Source of the DNA: Cylindrospermum sp. NIES-4074
Lineage (GTDB): Bacteria > Cyanobacteriota > Cyanobacteriia > Cyanobacteriales > Nostocaceae
DNA: 64,000 nucleotides
Assembly: GCA_003994795.1 (NCBI GenBank)
Contig: AP018269.1
Span: forward strand, 5,519,254 to 5,583,253
Reading direction: 5' to 3'
Below the pieces are notes generated by a model. That model saw nothing but the letters and a program-made list of their open reading frames with translations, ran no database searches and had not been told where the DNA came from. Both the position numbers and the translations under genes were made by a program. Shown piece by piece: positions 17,558 through 27,410 of the stretch. Positions within the stretch are counted from its first letter, which is position 1; each line of letters starts with the position of its first letter.

Positions 17558-18478
17558 ATGGATTCAATTAACGAGACTAGACAAAAAGAGCAAATCGAAA
17601 ATAAAGAACAGTCCTTAGTATCAATAGTGATTGCGACTAAGAATCGTGCTGATTGTTTGGAAAGGTTGATAAATTCAATTCGCCAACAAAATTACAAAAA
17701 TGTAGAAATCATTGTTGGTGATGATGGATCAGATACAGCTATTAATAGCATTGAACCTGAAATCAAAATATTCCGAAATGATATCAGCAGAGGAGCCTGT
17801 TTCATTCGTAATCGCTGCCTGGAAATGTCCCAAGGTGCTTTTATTATTATTTTTGATGATGATACTGAACTTACAGATTCTCAAGCAATTTCAAAAGCAG
17901 TTACTCTTGCTGAGGCTAATCCTGATGCAGGTGCAATTGCCTTTCATCAAATCTGTGCTGACGGCACATCTCACGCAGTTCAACCTGCAAATGTCGATTA
18001 CTTGTCATATATTGTGACGCCAGCATTTTATGGCTGTCTGCTGCGTAAGGAAGCTCTATTAAAACTAGAAACCGGATTCATTGAGGAATTCAATTATTAC
18101 TATGAGGAAGTAGAATTTACGCTGCGGCTATTAGATGCGGGATATAAAGTGATTTATGATCCTGAACTAAAAATTATACATTATGCTGATGAGCGAGGTC
18201 GAAATTGGCAGAGGATTCGGCGTTTATGGGCACGCAACGCTATGTTAACGACATTATTGCGATATCCTTTGTGGGCGACTTTCCCTGCATTAGTAGCTAC
18301 CTTAGTTACATTCCTGCAAATGAAAAATGAAAATGGGCAACGCGATTGGGCTGGGGTATTTTGGACAGTGAGCGGTTTAACTAAACTTGTACCTTTTGCA
18401 TTATCCAATCGCCGACCTATAAAAAGCCAAACATTGAAGTTATTCAAACAACTTAGATGTCAACCAATCCCTGTTTGA
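17558..18478 (+). CDS. GT2 family (GT-A fold) glycosyltransferase
   Basis: A 306-residue inverting-type GT2 enzyme. It begins LVSIVIATKNRADCLERLI (about 20-38), then EIIVGDDGSD, the metal-binding DXD-type IIIFDDDTEL (about 99-108), and the EVEFTLRLLDAGYKV acceptor motif near 188. A basic, Trp/Arg-rich stretch (RGRNWQRIRRLWARN) and one hydrophobic segment near 250 could attach it to the membrane. It is the only GT-A enzyme in the polysaccharide locus. A 57-base gap separates it from the FkbM remnant. Confidence 0.9.
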   Translation: MDSINETRQKEQIENKEQSLVSIVIATKNRADCLERLINSIRQQNYKNVEIIVGDDGSDTAINSIEPEIKIFRNDISRGACFIRNRCLEMSQGAFIIIFDDDTELTDSQAISKAVTLAEANPDAGAIAFHQICADGTSHAVQPANVDYLSYIVTPAFYGCLLRKEALLKLETGFIEEFNYYYEEVEFTLRLLDAGYKVIYDPELKIIHYADERGRNWQRIRRLWARNAMLTTLLRYPLWATFPALVATLVTFLQMKNENGQRDWAGVFWTVSGLTKLVPFALSNRRPIKSQTLKLFKQLRCQPIPV

Positions 18479-18590
18479 TCTTAGTGAGGATTTAAGGATA
18501 ACTATGTTGAAACCCTCAATTTATATAGTGGCTTAGTTGCTAGGCTTCTAGAAAAAGAAAACTATATAAAAAGTTTGTTAGGTAGATTCA

Positions 18591-19967
18591 GTGATTATAA
18601 AAACACGCCAGGACTTACTAGAGTCTTCTTCGATATGGGCAAAACTCAACTGGACATGGGCGCACAGTTTCATCCTGCTACAGTTTACCTTTCAAATATT
18701 GCTGTTGTTCCCTCAAATCGGTGTTTTTCGGGTGGTGGTGAGAATTGCCTCCTTTGCCCTCAGTCTGTTTTTGTTAGTTTGGTTGCGCCCGGAAAGTCTC
18801 AAACATCCCGCGACTAATCCAGCAATTGGGGTGCTGGCAGTTATGCTGCTAGAGTTCTGCCTGCATCCCTACAATAATTCCATAGTGGCTGCGGCAGCTC
18901 AATGCGCCATGTATCTTGCCATTCTTAGTCCCATCTTTTGGGTCAGAAATTTAAAAATTACACCGAATGCTTTTGAGAGTTTAATGTTTTTAATGTGGGG
19001 AATTCACACTTTGAGTTCCTGCTTTGGGGTGTTACAGGTGTACTATCCTGGGCAATTTCAGCCACCTCTCTCTACATTTCTTAAGAACAACACTTTTGGT
19101 GGAGAAAACTTATTGATCACTTTAGCTAATGGCGAACAAGTCTATAGACCAATGGGTTTAACTGACACACCGGGAGGTGCGGCAACTGCTGGCTTTTATG
19201 CTCTTTTATTTGGTGTTGTGATTGCACTCAAATACAAAAACCCAATTTTACGGATTATCTGTATGGGTAGTGCTGCTATTGGTCTATTTTGTATTTATTT
19301 AAGTCAAATCCGTTCTGTTTTGGTATTAGCTGCTATTTCTATGGTCTTTTTGGCAGCAGTCTTGATGAGGACAGGTCAACTTGCGCGTCTGACGGTGTTG
19401 ACATCAGGTGTAACGGCCTTGTTTGCAGCCACATTTACTTGGGCAATTGCGATTGGAGGACAATCAACACTGCAACGCTTATCTAGCTTGTTTGCTGCTT
19501 CTCCTGACGAGGTTTACCAACAAAATCGGGGGCATTTTTTGCAAGATACTATTCAACAACTGCTGCCTCAATATCCTTGGGGGGCGGGTTTGGGGCGTTG
19601 GGGAATGATCAATAGCTATTTTGGCGACAATACTGACCTGGTATCCCGGCCGCTTTGGGCAGAAATTCAGTGGACAGCATGGCTGTTTGATGGGGGAATG
19701 CCACTAATAATTGCTTATGTAGCTGCAATCTACTTTGCGTGTCTGACGGCCTGGAAGATTGCTATTAATCGCAAATTGGGCGACTTTGCCCTTTGGGGCA
19801 GTTTGATTTTTGCCTACAACATTGGTGCTGTGGCGATTACTTTTAACTACCCTATATTTATGAGTCAAGGCGGAATGGAGTTTTGGTTACTGAATGCTGC
19901 ACTATTTGTAGCAGCTGGCAACAGCAAAATTGCGGTTAACAAACTCTCAAAAACTGTTAGGCTATGA
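18591..19967 (+). CDS. Wzy-like O-antigen polymerase / ligase
   Basis: A 458-residue polytopic inner-membrane protein with about 10-12 hydrophobic segments. A large extracytoplasmic loop around residues 155-195 contains the proline-rich, Tyr/Arg-bearing stretch VYRPMGLTDTPGG, and a second around 300-355 holds NRGHFLQDTIQQLL. This is the layout of Wzy/WaaL/RfaL-type proteins, which polymerise or ligate undecaprenyl-linked repeat units on the outer face. I use a GTG start because no ATG occurs before residue 104 in frame. It overlaps the next glycosyltransferase by four bases. Confidence 0.82.
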   Translation: MIIKTRQDLLESSSIWAKLNWTWAHSFILLQFTFQILLLFPQIGVFRVVVRIASFALSLFLLVWLRPESLKHPATNPAIGVLAVMLLEFCLHPYNNSIVAAAAQCAMYLAILSPIFWVRNLKITPNAFESLMFLMWGIHTLSSCFGVLQVYYPGQFQPPLSTFLKNNTFGGENLLITLANGEQVYRPMGLTDTPGGAATAGFYALLFGVVIALKYKNPILRIICMGSAAIGLFCIYLSQIRSVLVLAAISMVFLAAVLMRTGQLARLTVLTSGVTALFAATFTWAIAIGGQSTLQRLSSLFAASPDEVYQQNRGHFLQDTIQQLLPQYPWGAGLGRWGMINSYFGDNTDLVSRPLWAEIQWTAWLFDGGMPLIIAYVAAIYFACLTAWKIAINRKLGDFALWGSLIFAYNIGAVAITFNYPIFMSQGGMEFWLLNAALFVAAGNSKIAVNKLSKTVRL

Positions 19968-21094
19968 AGTCTTATCTGCTGGTGACGGGTGATTTTGTCA
20001 AGACAGGGGGGATGGACAGAGCTAATTATGCTTTGGCTGACTATCTGGCAAGACAAGGGCAAGAGGTACATTTAGTAGCCCATCGGGTAGCGAGTGAGTT
20101 GTTAGCTTATCCCCATGTTAAATTCCATCGGGTGCCAAAGCTAGCAAATTCTTATCTACTTAGCAGTCCCTTGCTCAACTGGAGAGGACGCTTTCAAGCG
20201 CAACGCCTGGCTGCGGATGGTGGGAGAGTGCTGGTCAATGGTGGTAACTGTCAATGGGGAGATGTTAACTGGGTGCATTATGTTCATGCTGCTTATCAAC
20301 CTGAAAGTCAAGCAGGTATGTTGCGACAGTTCAAGGGGTCAGCTTCTCGTCGGATGTTTCTGAGCGCAGAAAGAAAAGCATTAAAGTCTGCGCGGGTGAT
20401 TATTGTCAATTCAAATCGCACTAAACAAGATTTGATAGAGAGATTAGAAATTCCCCAGGAGAAGATCCACACGATATATTATGGCATTGACTCGCAAAGC
20501 TTTTATCCGGCAACTCCTCAACAAAGAACACAATTGCGTCATCAGTTAGGATGGTCCCAGGATAAAGCCATTGTCATATTTATTGGTGCGTTAGGCGATC
20601 GCCGCAAAGGATTTGATACACTTTTTGCAGCTTGGCAACAATTATGTGCATCCCCAGATTGGAACGCTGATTTGGTAGTGATTGGGGTTGGTGCGGAACT
20701 AACAGAATGGGAACACCGTGCAGATGTTGTGGGTATTTCCGGCATTCATTTTTTGGGCTTTCGCTCTGATGTACCTAATTTGCTCCGGGCGGCTGATTGC
20801 TTGGTTGCTCCCACTCGTTATGAAGCCTATGGTTTAGGAGTACATGAAGCCCTCTGTTGTGGTTTACCAGCGATAGTCAGTGCTGATGCTGGTGTTGCAG
20901 AACGCTATCCCCCACAGTTGCAAGACTTGTTACTTCCTAACCCAGAAGATGCCGTTAATTTGGCAACACGGCTGCAAAAATGGTACAAAGATAGAAAATA
21001 TTATAGTAACTTAGTATCTTCTATTTTACAGGAATTAAGAGCTTATAGTTGGGATGACATGGCAAAGGTGATACTAGAAACAATTCCGGAATAA
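19964..21094 (+). CDS. GT4 family glycosyltransferase
   Basis: A 376-residue GT4 enzyme. GDFVKTGGMDRANYALADYL (residues 7-26) is the N-terminal loop, YYGIDSQSFYP is near 166, FIGALGDRRKGFDTLF near 205 and APTRYEAYGLGVHEALCCG near 284. It is coupled to the Wzy-like gene by a four-base overlap and ends the rightward operon that began at 14208. The convergent methyltransferase gene follows after an 88-base gap with no strong terminator. Confidence 0.9.
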   Translation: MKSYLLVTGDFVKTGGMDRANYALADYLARQGQEVHLVAHRVASELLAYPHVKFHRVPKLANSYLLSSPLLNWRGRFQAQRLAADGGRVLVNGGNCQWGDVNWVHYVHAAYQPESQAGMLRQFKGSASRRMFLSAERKALKSARVIIVNSNRTKQDLIERLEIPQEKIHTIYYGIDSQSFYPATPQQRTQLRHQLGWSQDKAIVIFIGALGDRRKGFDTLFAAWQQLCASPDWNADLVVIGVGAELTEWEHRADVVGISGIHFLGFRSDVPNLLRAADCLVAPTRYEAYGLGVHEALCCGLPAIVSADAGVAERYPPQLQDLLLPNPEDAVNLATRLQKWYKDRKYYSNLVSSILQELRAYSWDDMAKVILETIPE

Positions 21095-21182
21095 AGATGT
21101 AATTATATTTGCCTGATTATTCACCTAAAATATCCTGAGTAATGACATTGTTGTGAAAAATCTAACTTTGCCATATTCTAGG

Positions 21183-21992
21183 CTAAACACTTTCTACACG
21201 CTGTATTAAAACAACAAATGCCGTATGAATTTTTTTTCTCAATGGCAATGGCAATTTTTCTGTAAAAGATTCCAAAGACTCAACCCATTGGCGTGGTAAA
21301 AATTTCAATAAGTACCTTGATTTTATATGACCATTAGTTATTGAGTTAGTAATCAATCTTGCATCTAAGATAGATAGACCAATTTGTTTAGCAAAATCTT
21401 CGATTTCATCTAAGTATAGTAAAAAGATATGACCATCTGCATTAGGCTGAAACTGTATAGATTCAAATTGACTAGGGTCAGGACAGTCAGAAAACTTTGG
21501 TAACCGATTTAAGAAATATTCACCGTTAGGAGTGGTCATGACAATATAACCATTTGGTTTAACCATCTCAGCAATCTTTTTTAGAAATTCATCAGGATGA
21601 GCAACGTGTTCAATGACTTCGGCAATTAACACCACATCAAATTTCGATACAAAGCCCAAATCAAATACATTACCCGGAGCATAATTAATATTACCTGATT
21701 CTCTTTTTAATTCCACATAATCAATCAATTCTTCACGCAAATCATTCCATGTAACTTCATAACCTAATTCTGCCAGTGCCAATGTAAAGTTACCTTGGGC
21801 TGCTGCTACATCTAAAATTTTGGCTCTAGGTTTTACAACTTTTTGAATTAACTCTAATGTATGTTTTTGTCGATTTTTATAAGCATAAGTATAGCCAGGA
21901 ATATCAAATGAACCATAGATTTCTAGTAAATCATAGGGATAACTATATTTCCAGCTTTTATGCCAATTAGGTTGCGGGGTAACTTTTTTCAT
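21183..21992 (-). CDS. Class I SAM-dependent methyltransferase
   Basis: A 269-residue enzyme. Motif I reads KILDVAAAQGNFTLAL (about 57-72), so the usual D-x-G-x-G-x-G is changed to D-V-A-A-A-Q-G, with only the final glycine kept. The remainder is conventional: an acidic turn WNDLREE, LIAEVIEHVAHPDEFLKKIA (about 124-143) and PNGYIVMTTPNGEYF. Two Cys/Pro-containing stretches follow. It is the last gene of the leftward run that starts with the flippase at 29398, and it probably methylates a glycan or lipid-linked intermediate. Confidence 0.85.
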   Translation of the reverse strand: MKKVTPQPNWHKSWKYSYPYDLLEIYGSFDIPGYTYAYKNRQKHTLELIQKVVKPRAKILDVAAAQGNFTLALAELGYEVTWNDLREELIDYVELKRESGNINYAPGNVFDLGFVSKFDVVLIAEVIEHVAHPDEFLKKIAEMVKPNGYIVMTTPNGEYFLNRLPKFSDCPDPSQFESIQFQPNADGHIFLLYLDEIEDFAKQIGLSILDARLITNSITNGHIKSRYLLKFLPRQWVESLESFTEKLPLPLRKKIHTAFVVLIQRVESV

Positions 21993-22050
21993 TGTTTTTG
22001 GGATAAGCGACGTTTTTTAGCTACTTCATAGTTTTGTCACGCAAGCTTGC

Positions 22051-23073
22051 TCAAAATTCAGAACAAGCTTGGAGAAATTCTTTTGCTCGTACTTTAGTGC
22101 TATTGATTTTTATCCATTTATATGATGCCTCTTGTAACTTCAAATATTCTTCCGTTGTTAGAGAAGAAGTTTTTTCAATCAGTTCCTGATAATTATGATA
22201 AATGATACAATTAGATTCATTGAGTCCATGAGGAGCGCAGTTTTTCGGTTTTAGGTCAAGGTCTCGAAAGCATAAAACACATCCGTTTGCAGCTAGTTCA
22301 TAATGACGTAAACAATCCCATCCCCCACGTTTCGTAGTTATCCCAAAACGAGATTGCCTTAAATCAGAATAATATTCTTCTTCAGAGAAGAAACAATAGT
22401 TATCAGAACGTATATCAGAAAAAACTGATTTTGAGATGTTATCAGCTACCTCTTTATCAACCATATAAACAGGAAAATCTTTAATTTTATTATTTTTATT
22501 CTCTTCCCAAATCTTTTCTTCAGGAATAGAAAAACTAATGGGTATAATGTTTTTTGGGCTAGGTATCCACTTGTGAAGCTGAAGTGGTAAAACCCGATCT
22601 AATTTACGTGAATAAACCCCATTAAACATTTCTCTTTTAAAGTATTTAGACTGGGAAATAGAAGTAAAAAATAGCCAAGGTCGTTTCAGTAAATTACTAT
22701 AAGAATAGGGAAATATTGGTGGTGGATCTTGTCCATCCAAAATTACCATTTTTTCAGGCTTAACACGGGATGATAACTTCTCAAATAATTGCCATTGTTC
22801 CCAAATGTTAGCAATTACAATTAAGTCATAGCTATCTAAGTCTATTTCCCAAAAATATCTAGCTTCAGCTAATTCTGGAATATCTTCTAGAAGACCGTAA
22901 AGGGTAAACCCTCCTCCTCGAAGCCTAGACCTAAAGCTATCAGTTAATGGGGCATACATACTATCGTGCCGTGGGACATCAACGCAGTCCGATCCTAATA
23001 AGACCCGTAAACCGTGAAATAAACCTTCTGATAAATAATCTACACGGTTAGAGTGCAAAAACAATACTTTCAT
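22051..23073 (-). CDS. Uncharacterised glycosyltransferase-like protein
   Basis: A 340-residue protein I cannot assign firmly. The N-terminus KVLFLHSNRVDYLSEGLFHG and the sentence-like core SYDLIVIANIWEQW plus MVILDGQDPPP suggest a Rossmann-type first domain. In the C-terminal half SRFGITTKRGGWDCLRHYEL and AANGCVLCFRDLD (about 242-275) resemble the donor-side loop of exostosin- or CgeB-like GT-B proteins. The position among glycosyltransferases and methyltransferases supports a glycan role. No signal peptide or membrane segment is visible. Confidence 0.6.
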   Translation of the reverse strand: MKVLFLHSNRVDYLSEGLFHGLRVLLGSDCVDVPRHDSMYAPLTDSFRSRLRGGGFTLYGLLEDIPELAEARYFWEIDLDSYDLIVIANIWEQWQLFEKLSSRVKPEKMVILDGQDPPPIFPYSYSNLLKRPWLFFTSISQSKYFKREMFNGVYSRKLDRVLPLQLHKWIPSPKNIIPISFSIPEEKIWEENKNNKIKDFPVYMVDKEVADNISKSVFSDIRSDNYCFFSEEEYYSDLRQSRFGITTKRGGWDCLRHYELAANGCVLCFRDLDLKPKNCAPHGLNESNCIIYHNYQELIEKTSSLTTEEYLKLQEASYKWIKINSTKVRAKEFLQACSEF

Positions 23074-23124
23074 TAGAAAATTCCTTACATCAATATTATA
23101 GCCTTCAGTGTCAATTTTTACAAT

Positions 23125-24015
23125 CTATTTTAAGATGACCATAAAAGCCTGTTCAGCAAAGTCACCATCTATTCCACATGGATACTCTACCTGATAGCCT
23201 TTTGATACTGCCCAATCATGTATTTCTTGCTTTGATGCAATATAAATAGCGTCTATATCAGCCCCCATCAATAAGGGATAGGACAAACAAATTGGTTGGG
23301 TATTAATGGGAAATGCACCAAAAGTCGTAGTAGCAGTTTTCAGAGCAGCAGGTAATCTTATGCGACTATCATACAGACTGATAACAGCATCTATGATTTT
23401 TCCAGATCGTAGCTTTTCTGAAGCTCTCCCTATTTCTGAACATCCGGTTTTCTGGGAAGGAAAACGTCCCGACTTCACAAAATCTGGAAATACTAATACT
23501 AAACGTCCATCCTTTTTAAGAACGCGAAGCATCTCACACAACGCCTTTTCTGGATATACAAAATGTTCTAAAACATATAGAGAAAAGCAAACATCAAAAG
23601 AATGATCTGTCCAAGGAATATTATATGCTAAAGCACATTTCCAGGTCGCTTCGGGATGTTCTTTGGTATTATACTCAATAATGTGTTGAGCTACTTCTAA
23701 GCCGCTATAGTGACCTTTATAACCGTAACTACGCAGTTGACGATACAACCGACCAAAATCGCACCCAATTTCTAGAATATTTTCAGGTTCTAGATCGCAA
23801 ACATACTTGGGCATTAGGTGTCTGACAGAGTTATCATCTGGAATAGTTTCCTCTTGAGAATTTAGCATTGTTTGATAAAGTTGGCGACCATCTTGTTTTC
23901 CGTAAAACCATGCCATTTTTTGGTTTAGGTTTTCTATAATTTTTGGATCTCCATCAACACTTGATATCCAACGAAATTGGCGATCGCATTTATGTTTTTC
24001 AGATGTATTGATCAT
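23125..24015 (-). CDS. Class I SAM-dependent methyltransferase
   Basis: A 296-residue enzyme. An approximately 70-residue N-terminal extension precedes motif I ENILEIGCDFGRLYRQL (about 75-91), then GLEVAQ, FDVCFSLYVLEHFVYPEKAL (about 140-159) and KKDGRLVLVFPDF. It is a typical Methyltransf_11 core. The C-terminal 100 residues are probably substrate-binding. It sits 18 bases behind the upstream glycosyltransferase, in the same leftward operon. Confidence 0.87.
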   Translation of the reverse strand: MINTSEKHKCDRQFRWISSVDGDPKIIENLNQKMAWFYGKQDGRQLYQTMLNSQEETIPDDNSVRHLMPKYVCDLEPENILEIGCDFGRLYRQLRSYGYKGHYSGLEVAQHIIEYNTKEHPEATWKCALAYNIPWTDHSFDVCFSLYVLEHFVYPEKALCEMLRVLKKDGRLVLVFPDFVKSGRFPSQKTGCSEIGRASEKLRSGKIIDAVISLYDSRIRLPAALKTATTTFGAFPINTQPICLSYPLLMGADIDAIYIASKQEIHDWAVSKGYQVEYPCGIDGDFAEQAFMVILK

Positions 24016-24033
24016 GCTAATTCTTAGGTTAAA

Positions 24034-25221
24034 TTATGGGACTGTAGCAATAAATTGCCGTTTTTGCCAGTGTTCTAAATAAATTTCACTTGTCTGCTGG
24101 GCAATTTTTTGCCAACAAAACTGCTGTGACTGCTGCTTTGCCCAAATGCGAGCAGAACATAACCTTTTGTGGTCATTAAGTAAAGTAACCACTTTCTCTG
24201 CCATCTTACCAGTATCACCCCGATCAACTAAATACTCTTCTGGGAGCATCATTGGTGGACCCGGTGCATTATATGCAATGACAGGAAGGGATGCAGCCAG
24301 CATCTCCAATACTCCAAATCCAAAACCTTCAATGTAGGAAGGAAATATTCCTAGTGAGCAATCACTTAAAAGAGTGGGTAAATCGTTAGGTTCAAAACGA
24401 GGAATTACTTCAATTTTATTTCTAATGTCTGGAGAAAAACACTCCAGTACTTCGATATCGGAAGCATATAATCCCTTAGTACCAATTAAACGAAAGGTGA
24501 TATTGGGAATATGTTGGCAAATATTTTTAACAATCTTAGGGAAGTCACTAGCACCTTTTCGATTATCAAAAGTTCCCACAAAGGCTACTTTTGGTTCTGA
24601 AGGCGAGTCACTGGAAACTTGATCAAATAGTGAGCGACGCAGCCGACTAATTCCATAAGGAATAACACATATTTTATTTTCTGCTATACTGTTTTTAAGC
24701 AATTCTATTTTATCATCTTGATTCGATACATTAACTAAGTCGGTTTCTATAAATGTATGATGTGCAATCTGTATATTTTTTTGTGATTGAATTTCATCAA
24801 GTTTGTTGATTAGTAAAGATTGTTTGAATAAAAATTTGAGTTTAGACTTCCATTGTGGTTTTGGTTTTGATAACTTTCTTAGCAACTCTGGCTTGAAATG
24901 GTAGCCAAGTAGTACAGAACGAGCAACCATAAGTGTATGAGAGGGAAACTCCTGTCTTGGATAAGGTAAATAACTTTGGTCATAATCAATCACATCATAA
25001 TTAACAGCATTTATTTTCAAGTAGTTTCTGAGACTCTCAGAATAAATTTTGCGAAATTTGTTACTATTCAAATCATGATAATTTTCGCCTAATAGATCAG
25101 AAGGAGTAATAAATGCAATTTCCCATCCTAAGCATTCTAATTCCTCAGCAAGTTCAACTAGAACTTTAGGCGCACCTAAGGATTTTACCTTTGAGTTAGG
25201 GCTACAAAAAAGTATTTTCAT
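24034..25221 (-). CDS. GT4 family glycosyltransferase
   Basis: A 395-residue GT4-like enzyme. KILFCSPNSKVKSLGAPKVLVELAEEL is replaced here by its key points: an N-terminal strand, then a GAPKVLVEL loop (about 17-25). The donor domain has KVAFVGTFDNRKGASDF (about 211-227) and EGFGFGVLEMLAASLPVIAY (about 300-319), followed by GPPMMLPEEY. It begins three bases after the stop of the preceding glycosyltransferase and therefore belongs to one transcript. Confidence 0.88.
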   Translation of the reverse strand: MKILFCSPNSKVKSLGAPKVLVELAEELECLGWEIAFITPSDLLGENYHDLNSNKFRKIYSESLRNYLKINAVNYDVIDYDQSYLPYPRQEFPSHTLMVARSVLLGYHFKPELLRKLSKPKPQWKSKLKFLFKQSLLINKLDEIQSQKNIQIAHHTFIETDLVNVSNQDDKIELLKNSIAENKICVIPYGISRLRRSLFDQVSSDSPSEPKVAFVGTFDNRKGASDFPKIVKNICQHIPNITFRLIGTKGLYASDIEVLECFSPDIRNKIEVIPRFEPNDLPTLLSDCSLGIFPSYIEGFGFGVLEMLAASLPVIAYNAPGPPMMLPEEYLVDRGDTGKMAEKVVTLLNDHKRLCSARIWAKQQSQQFCWQKIAQQTSEIYLEHWQKRQFIATVP

Positions 25222-25224
25222 TAA

Positions 25225-26433
25225 CTACCTCTTAATAATTTTTTTAGTCTTCCTAATCTCTATTAGCGAATCCTCTAGACTAGTTAACACTGCTTCACTT
25301 GTCCAATTTTTAGCTTTACCAATGGCATTGTCAGACAAATACTGCCAAGTTTGACGATTAGTATAAATGCGAGCGATCGCAACCGCAAAAGCATCGGCAG
25401 CAAGTTCTTTAACCAGTAATCCATCGACTTCATTTTCAATAATTTCTGCTGGGCCGCCTGACTCGTGGCAGATACAGGGTGTGCCCACAGACATAGCCTC
25501 AGCAATACTGCGTCCATAAGGTTCACCTAGAGAAGTTGAGATCAGCAAATCTGCTGAATGCAGATAGCGATAGACTTCGTTATTAGGAACTTTCCCTTGC
25601 AGATATATAGTATCCTCCAATTTCTCTGAAGCGCAATAAGCTTCTATATTTGGACGCTCCAAACCATCTCCTAAAAGCGTTGCTTTCACATTAATTCCAT
25701 TGTCACGCAGAAGCTTGACTGCTTGACAAAATATTAAAGGATTTTTATTGGGAAGAAGGTTGGCAACAAATAACAGGTGAAAAGGTTTTGATTCATCGGT
25801 AGATTTCCTATTTGAAGATAGATCGGAAGTTGGAGGATCTACAATAACTGGCAAATACAATACCTTGGCTTGGGGAAACTGATTTTGCATACTTTCAGCG
25901 TGGTTATGGGTAGCACAAATTATCATAGAAGCAGCCTGCAATGTTCGATGCCATCCTCGCTGGGCGAAAGGACTAACCAATTTTTCTATACCAATGCCAA
26001 ATCTTGGTTTAGCCCTCATTGCCTCATTTTCTGGCCACCCATAAAATAGGGGGCCAACTACCAAAGGTCTGCCCAGCGTTTTGGGTACTGTGGGACAGCT
26101 TGTTCCATAAGGATGCATCCGCCACACAATATCAGTATTAGACCTCTTGCTTAGATGCTGAAACCAATGATCTGCTCGCCAGGAATGTTCCCAAGCCGTA
26201 AGGGAGTCAAAGGGGACACGATGCCGTCCGCCTGCTCTTACCTCTAAATGAGAATCTTTTTGGGATATGGCAGCATATCTGGTGTAAGCAAAAATATCAT
26301 GATTCCGTCTGGCTAATCCGTTAAGCAAAGAGAAGCAAATTAGCCCATCACCGTGGGGTTCGCAGTCAGTCAAGTACTCTGAAGCTGAATGAACAAATAT
26401 TGATAACGATTTATTGAAGATATTTGAGTCCAT
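25225..26433 (-). CDS. GT4 family glycosyltransferase
   Basis: A 402-residue GT4 enzyme. The N-terminal domain has CEPHGDGLICFSLLNGLARR (about 24-43). The donor domain contains LLFVANLLPNKNPLIFCQAV (about 222-241), ATLLGDG, and LGEPYGRSIAEAMSVGTPCI (about 303-322), which fits the E-x7-E-type loop. It lies three bases from each neighbour in the leftward operon, between an FkbM methyltransferase and another GT4 enzyme. Confidence 0.9.
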   Translation of the reverse strand: MDSNIFNKSLSIFVHSASEYLTDCEPHGDGLICFSLLNGLARRNHDIFAYTRYAAISQKDSHLEVRAGGRHRVPFDSLTAWEHSWRADHWFQHLSKRSNTDIVWRMHPYGTSCPTVPKTLGRPLVVGPLFYGWPENEAMRAKPRFGIGIEKLVSPFAQRGWHRTLQAASMIICATHNHAESMQNQFPQAKVLYLPVIVDPPTSDLSSNRKSTDESKPFHLLFVANLLPNKNPLIFCQAVKLLRDNGINVKATLLGDGLERPNIEAYCASEKLEDTIYLQGKVPNNEVYRYLHSADLLISTSLGEPYGRSIAEAMSVGTPCICHESGGPAEIIENEVDGLLVKELAADAFAVAIARIYTNRQTWQYLSDNAIGKAKNWTSEAVLTSLEDSLIEIRKTKKIIKR

Positions 26434-26436
26434 TTT

Positions 26437-27381
26437 TCAGCTTTTTTGATGATAGGGAGATGCTAATAAACTTTGAATTAGAGGCAAGGCACTTGGCTGA
26501 ACAAAAGCTATATCTTTATCTAAATCGGGATGAAGATATTCACCGGACTGATAAGCAAACAAACCTTCATCTCTAACTCGATAAGGACAATAGTCGAACG
26601 TTATTAAATATTCAATTAATTGTTGGGGAGTGGCCAAACATTCAGGTCGATGGCTAACTTCACTGACAATCACTTTAGGGGGACAATTTTTCAAGGTAGA
26701 TGCCATTCCTTGAAAGGCTAAAATTTCTGCCCCTTCGATATCTACCTTCATAAAATCAACTTGTATTTCATGGGCGCTTAAATAACTATCAAGGGATACC
26801 GTATAAACGGATATTTTGTTAAAATCTAAAATATCTTCTTGGCGAATAATAGAAGCTCGAACACTTTCATTCATCGGCACGTTTAAAATAACTTTTTGTC
26901 CCACTGAGTTAGAAACAGCCTCACGCACAAGCGTTACATTACTGACTTGATTCAACAGAATAGAATTTTCAGTAAGGTTAGCTGTTATGGGATTGGGTTC
27001 AAAAGCGTAAATTTTTCCTGTTTCTCCCACAATTTTAGAAAGTAAAATCGTGAAGTAGCCAACATTAGCCCCCACATCTAGCCAGATTTGTCCTGGTTTA
27101 GCTAGATGTTTGACAATAGCAGTAACCGCTGGCTCACAAACCCCGAAGAAATAAATTTCTCGAAATCCATACTCAGCCAATGTTACCTGTAACTGACAGC
27201 AGTTATCTAAAACGGCAATTCGTTGATGATGGGGCGAACGTAAATATATTTGTTCGCCAGTGTGCCAACACAAACTGCTTACTGGTTTAAATTTTGGATA
27301 ACGGTGTCCAAGCCAGACAACTATTTTTTCTAAAATAGGAGACTGTGCACATAACCATCCTAACGGTTGAAGAGGTCTCAT
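26437..27381 (-). CDS. FkbM family methyltransferase
   Basis: A 314-residue FkbM-type SAM-dependent O-methyltransferase. Motif I is IWLDVGANVGYFTILLSK (about 97-114), the ribose-binding acidic strand is IYAFEPNP, and the characteristic late motif VDFMKVDIEGAEILAFQGM is near 207-225. FkbM enzymes methylate hydroxyls of sugars and polyketides; here a sugar of the polysaccharide is the sensible target. An N-terminal stretch of about 60 residues precedes the domain. The glycosyltransferase gene downstream begins three bases after its stop. Confidence 0.9.
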   Translation of the reverse strand: MRPLQPLGWLCAQSPILEKIVVWLGHRYPKFKPVSSLCWHTGEQIYLRSPHHQRIAVLDNCCQLQVTLAEYGFREIYFFGVCEPAVTAIVKHLAKPGQIWLDVGANVGYFTILLSKIVGETGKIYAFEPNPITANLTENSILLNQVSNVTLVREAVSNSVGQKVILNVPMNESVRASIIRQEDILDFNKISVYTVSLDSYLSAHEIQVDFMKVDIEGAEILAFQGMASTLKNCPPKVIVSEVSHRPECLATPQQLIEYLITFDYCPYRVRDEGLFAYQSGEYLHPDLDKDIAFVQPSALPLIQSLLASPYHQKS

Positions 27382-27410
27382 AGTCTTGTCTAATTAATTT
27401 CTGTTTAATT

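Noticed and set aside
18575-18817. 80-codon frame overlapping the Wzy-like gene start, continuous with a readable stretch from about 18503 (YVETLNLYSGLVARLLEKEN)
   Set aside because: The polymerase frame carries the hydrophobic pattern and length. The alternative may be a short coding relic but has no further support.
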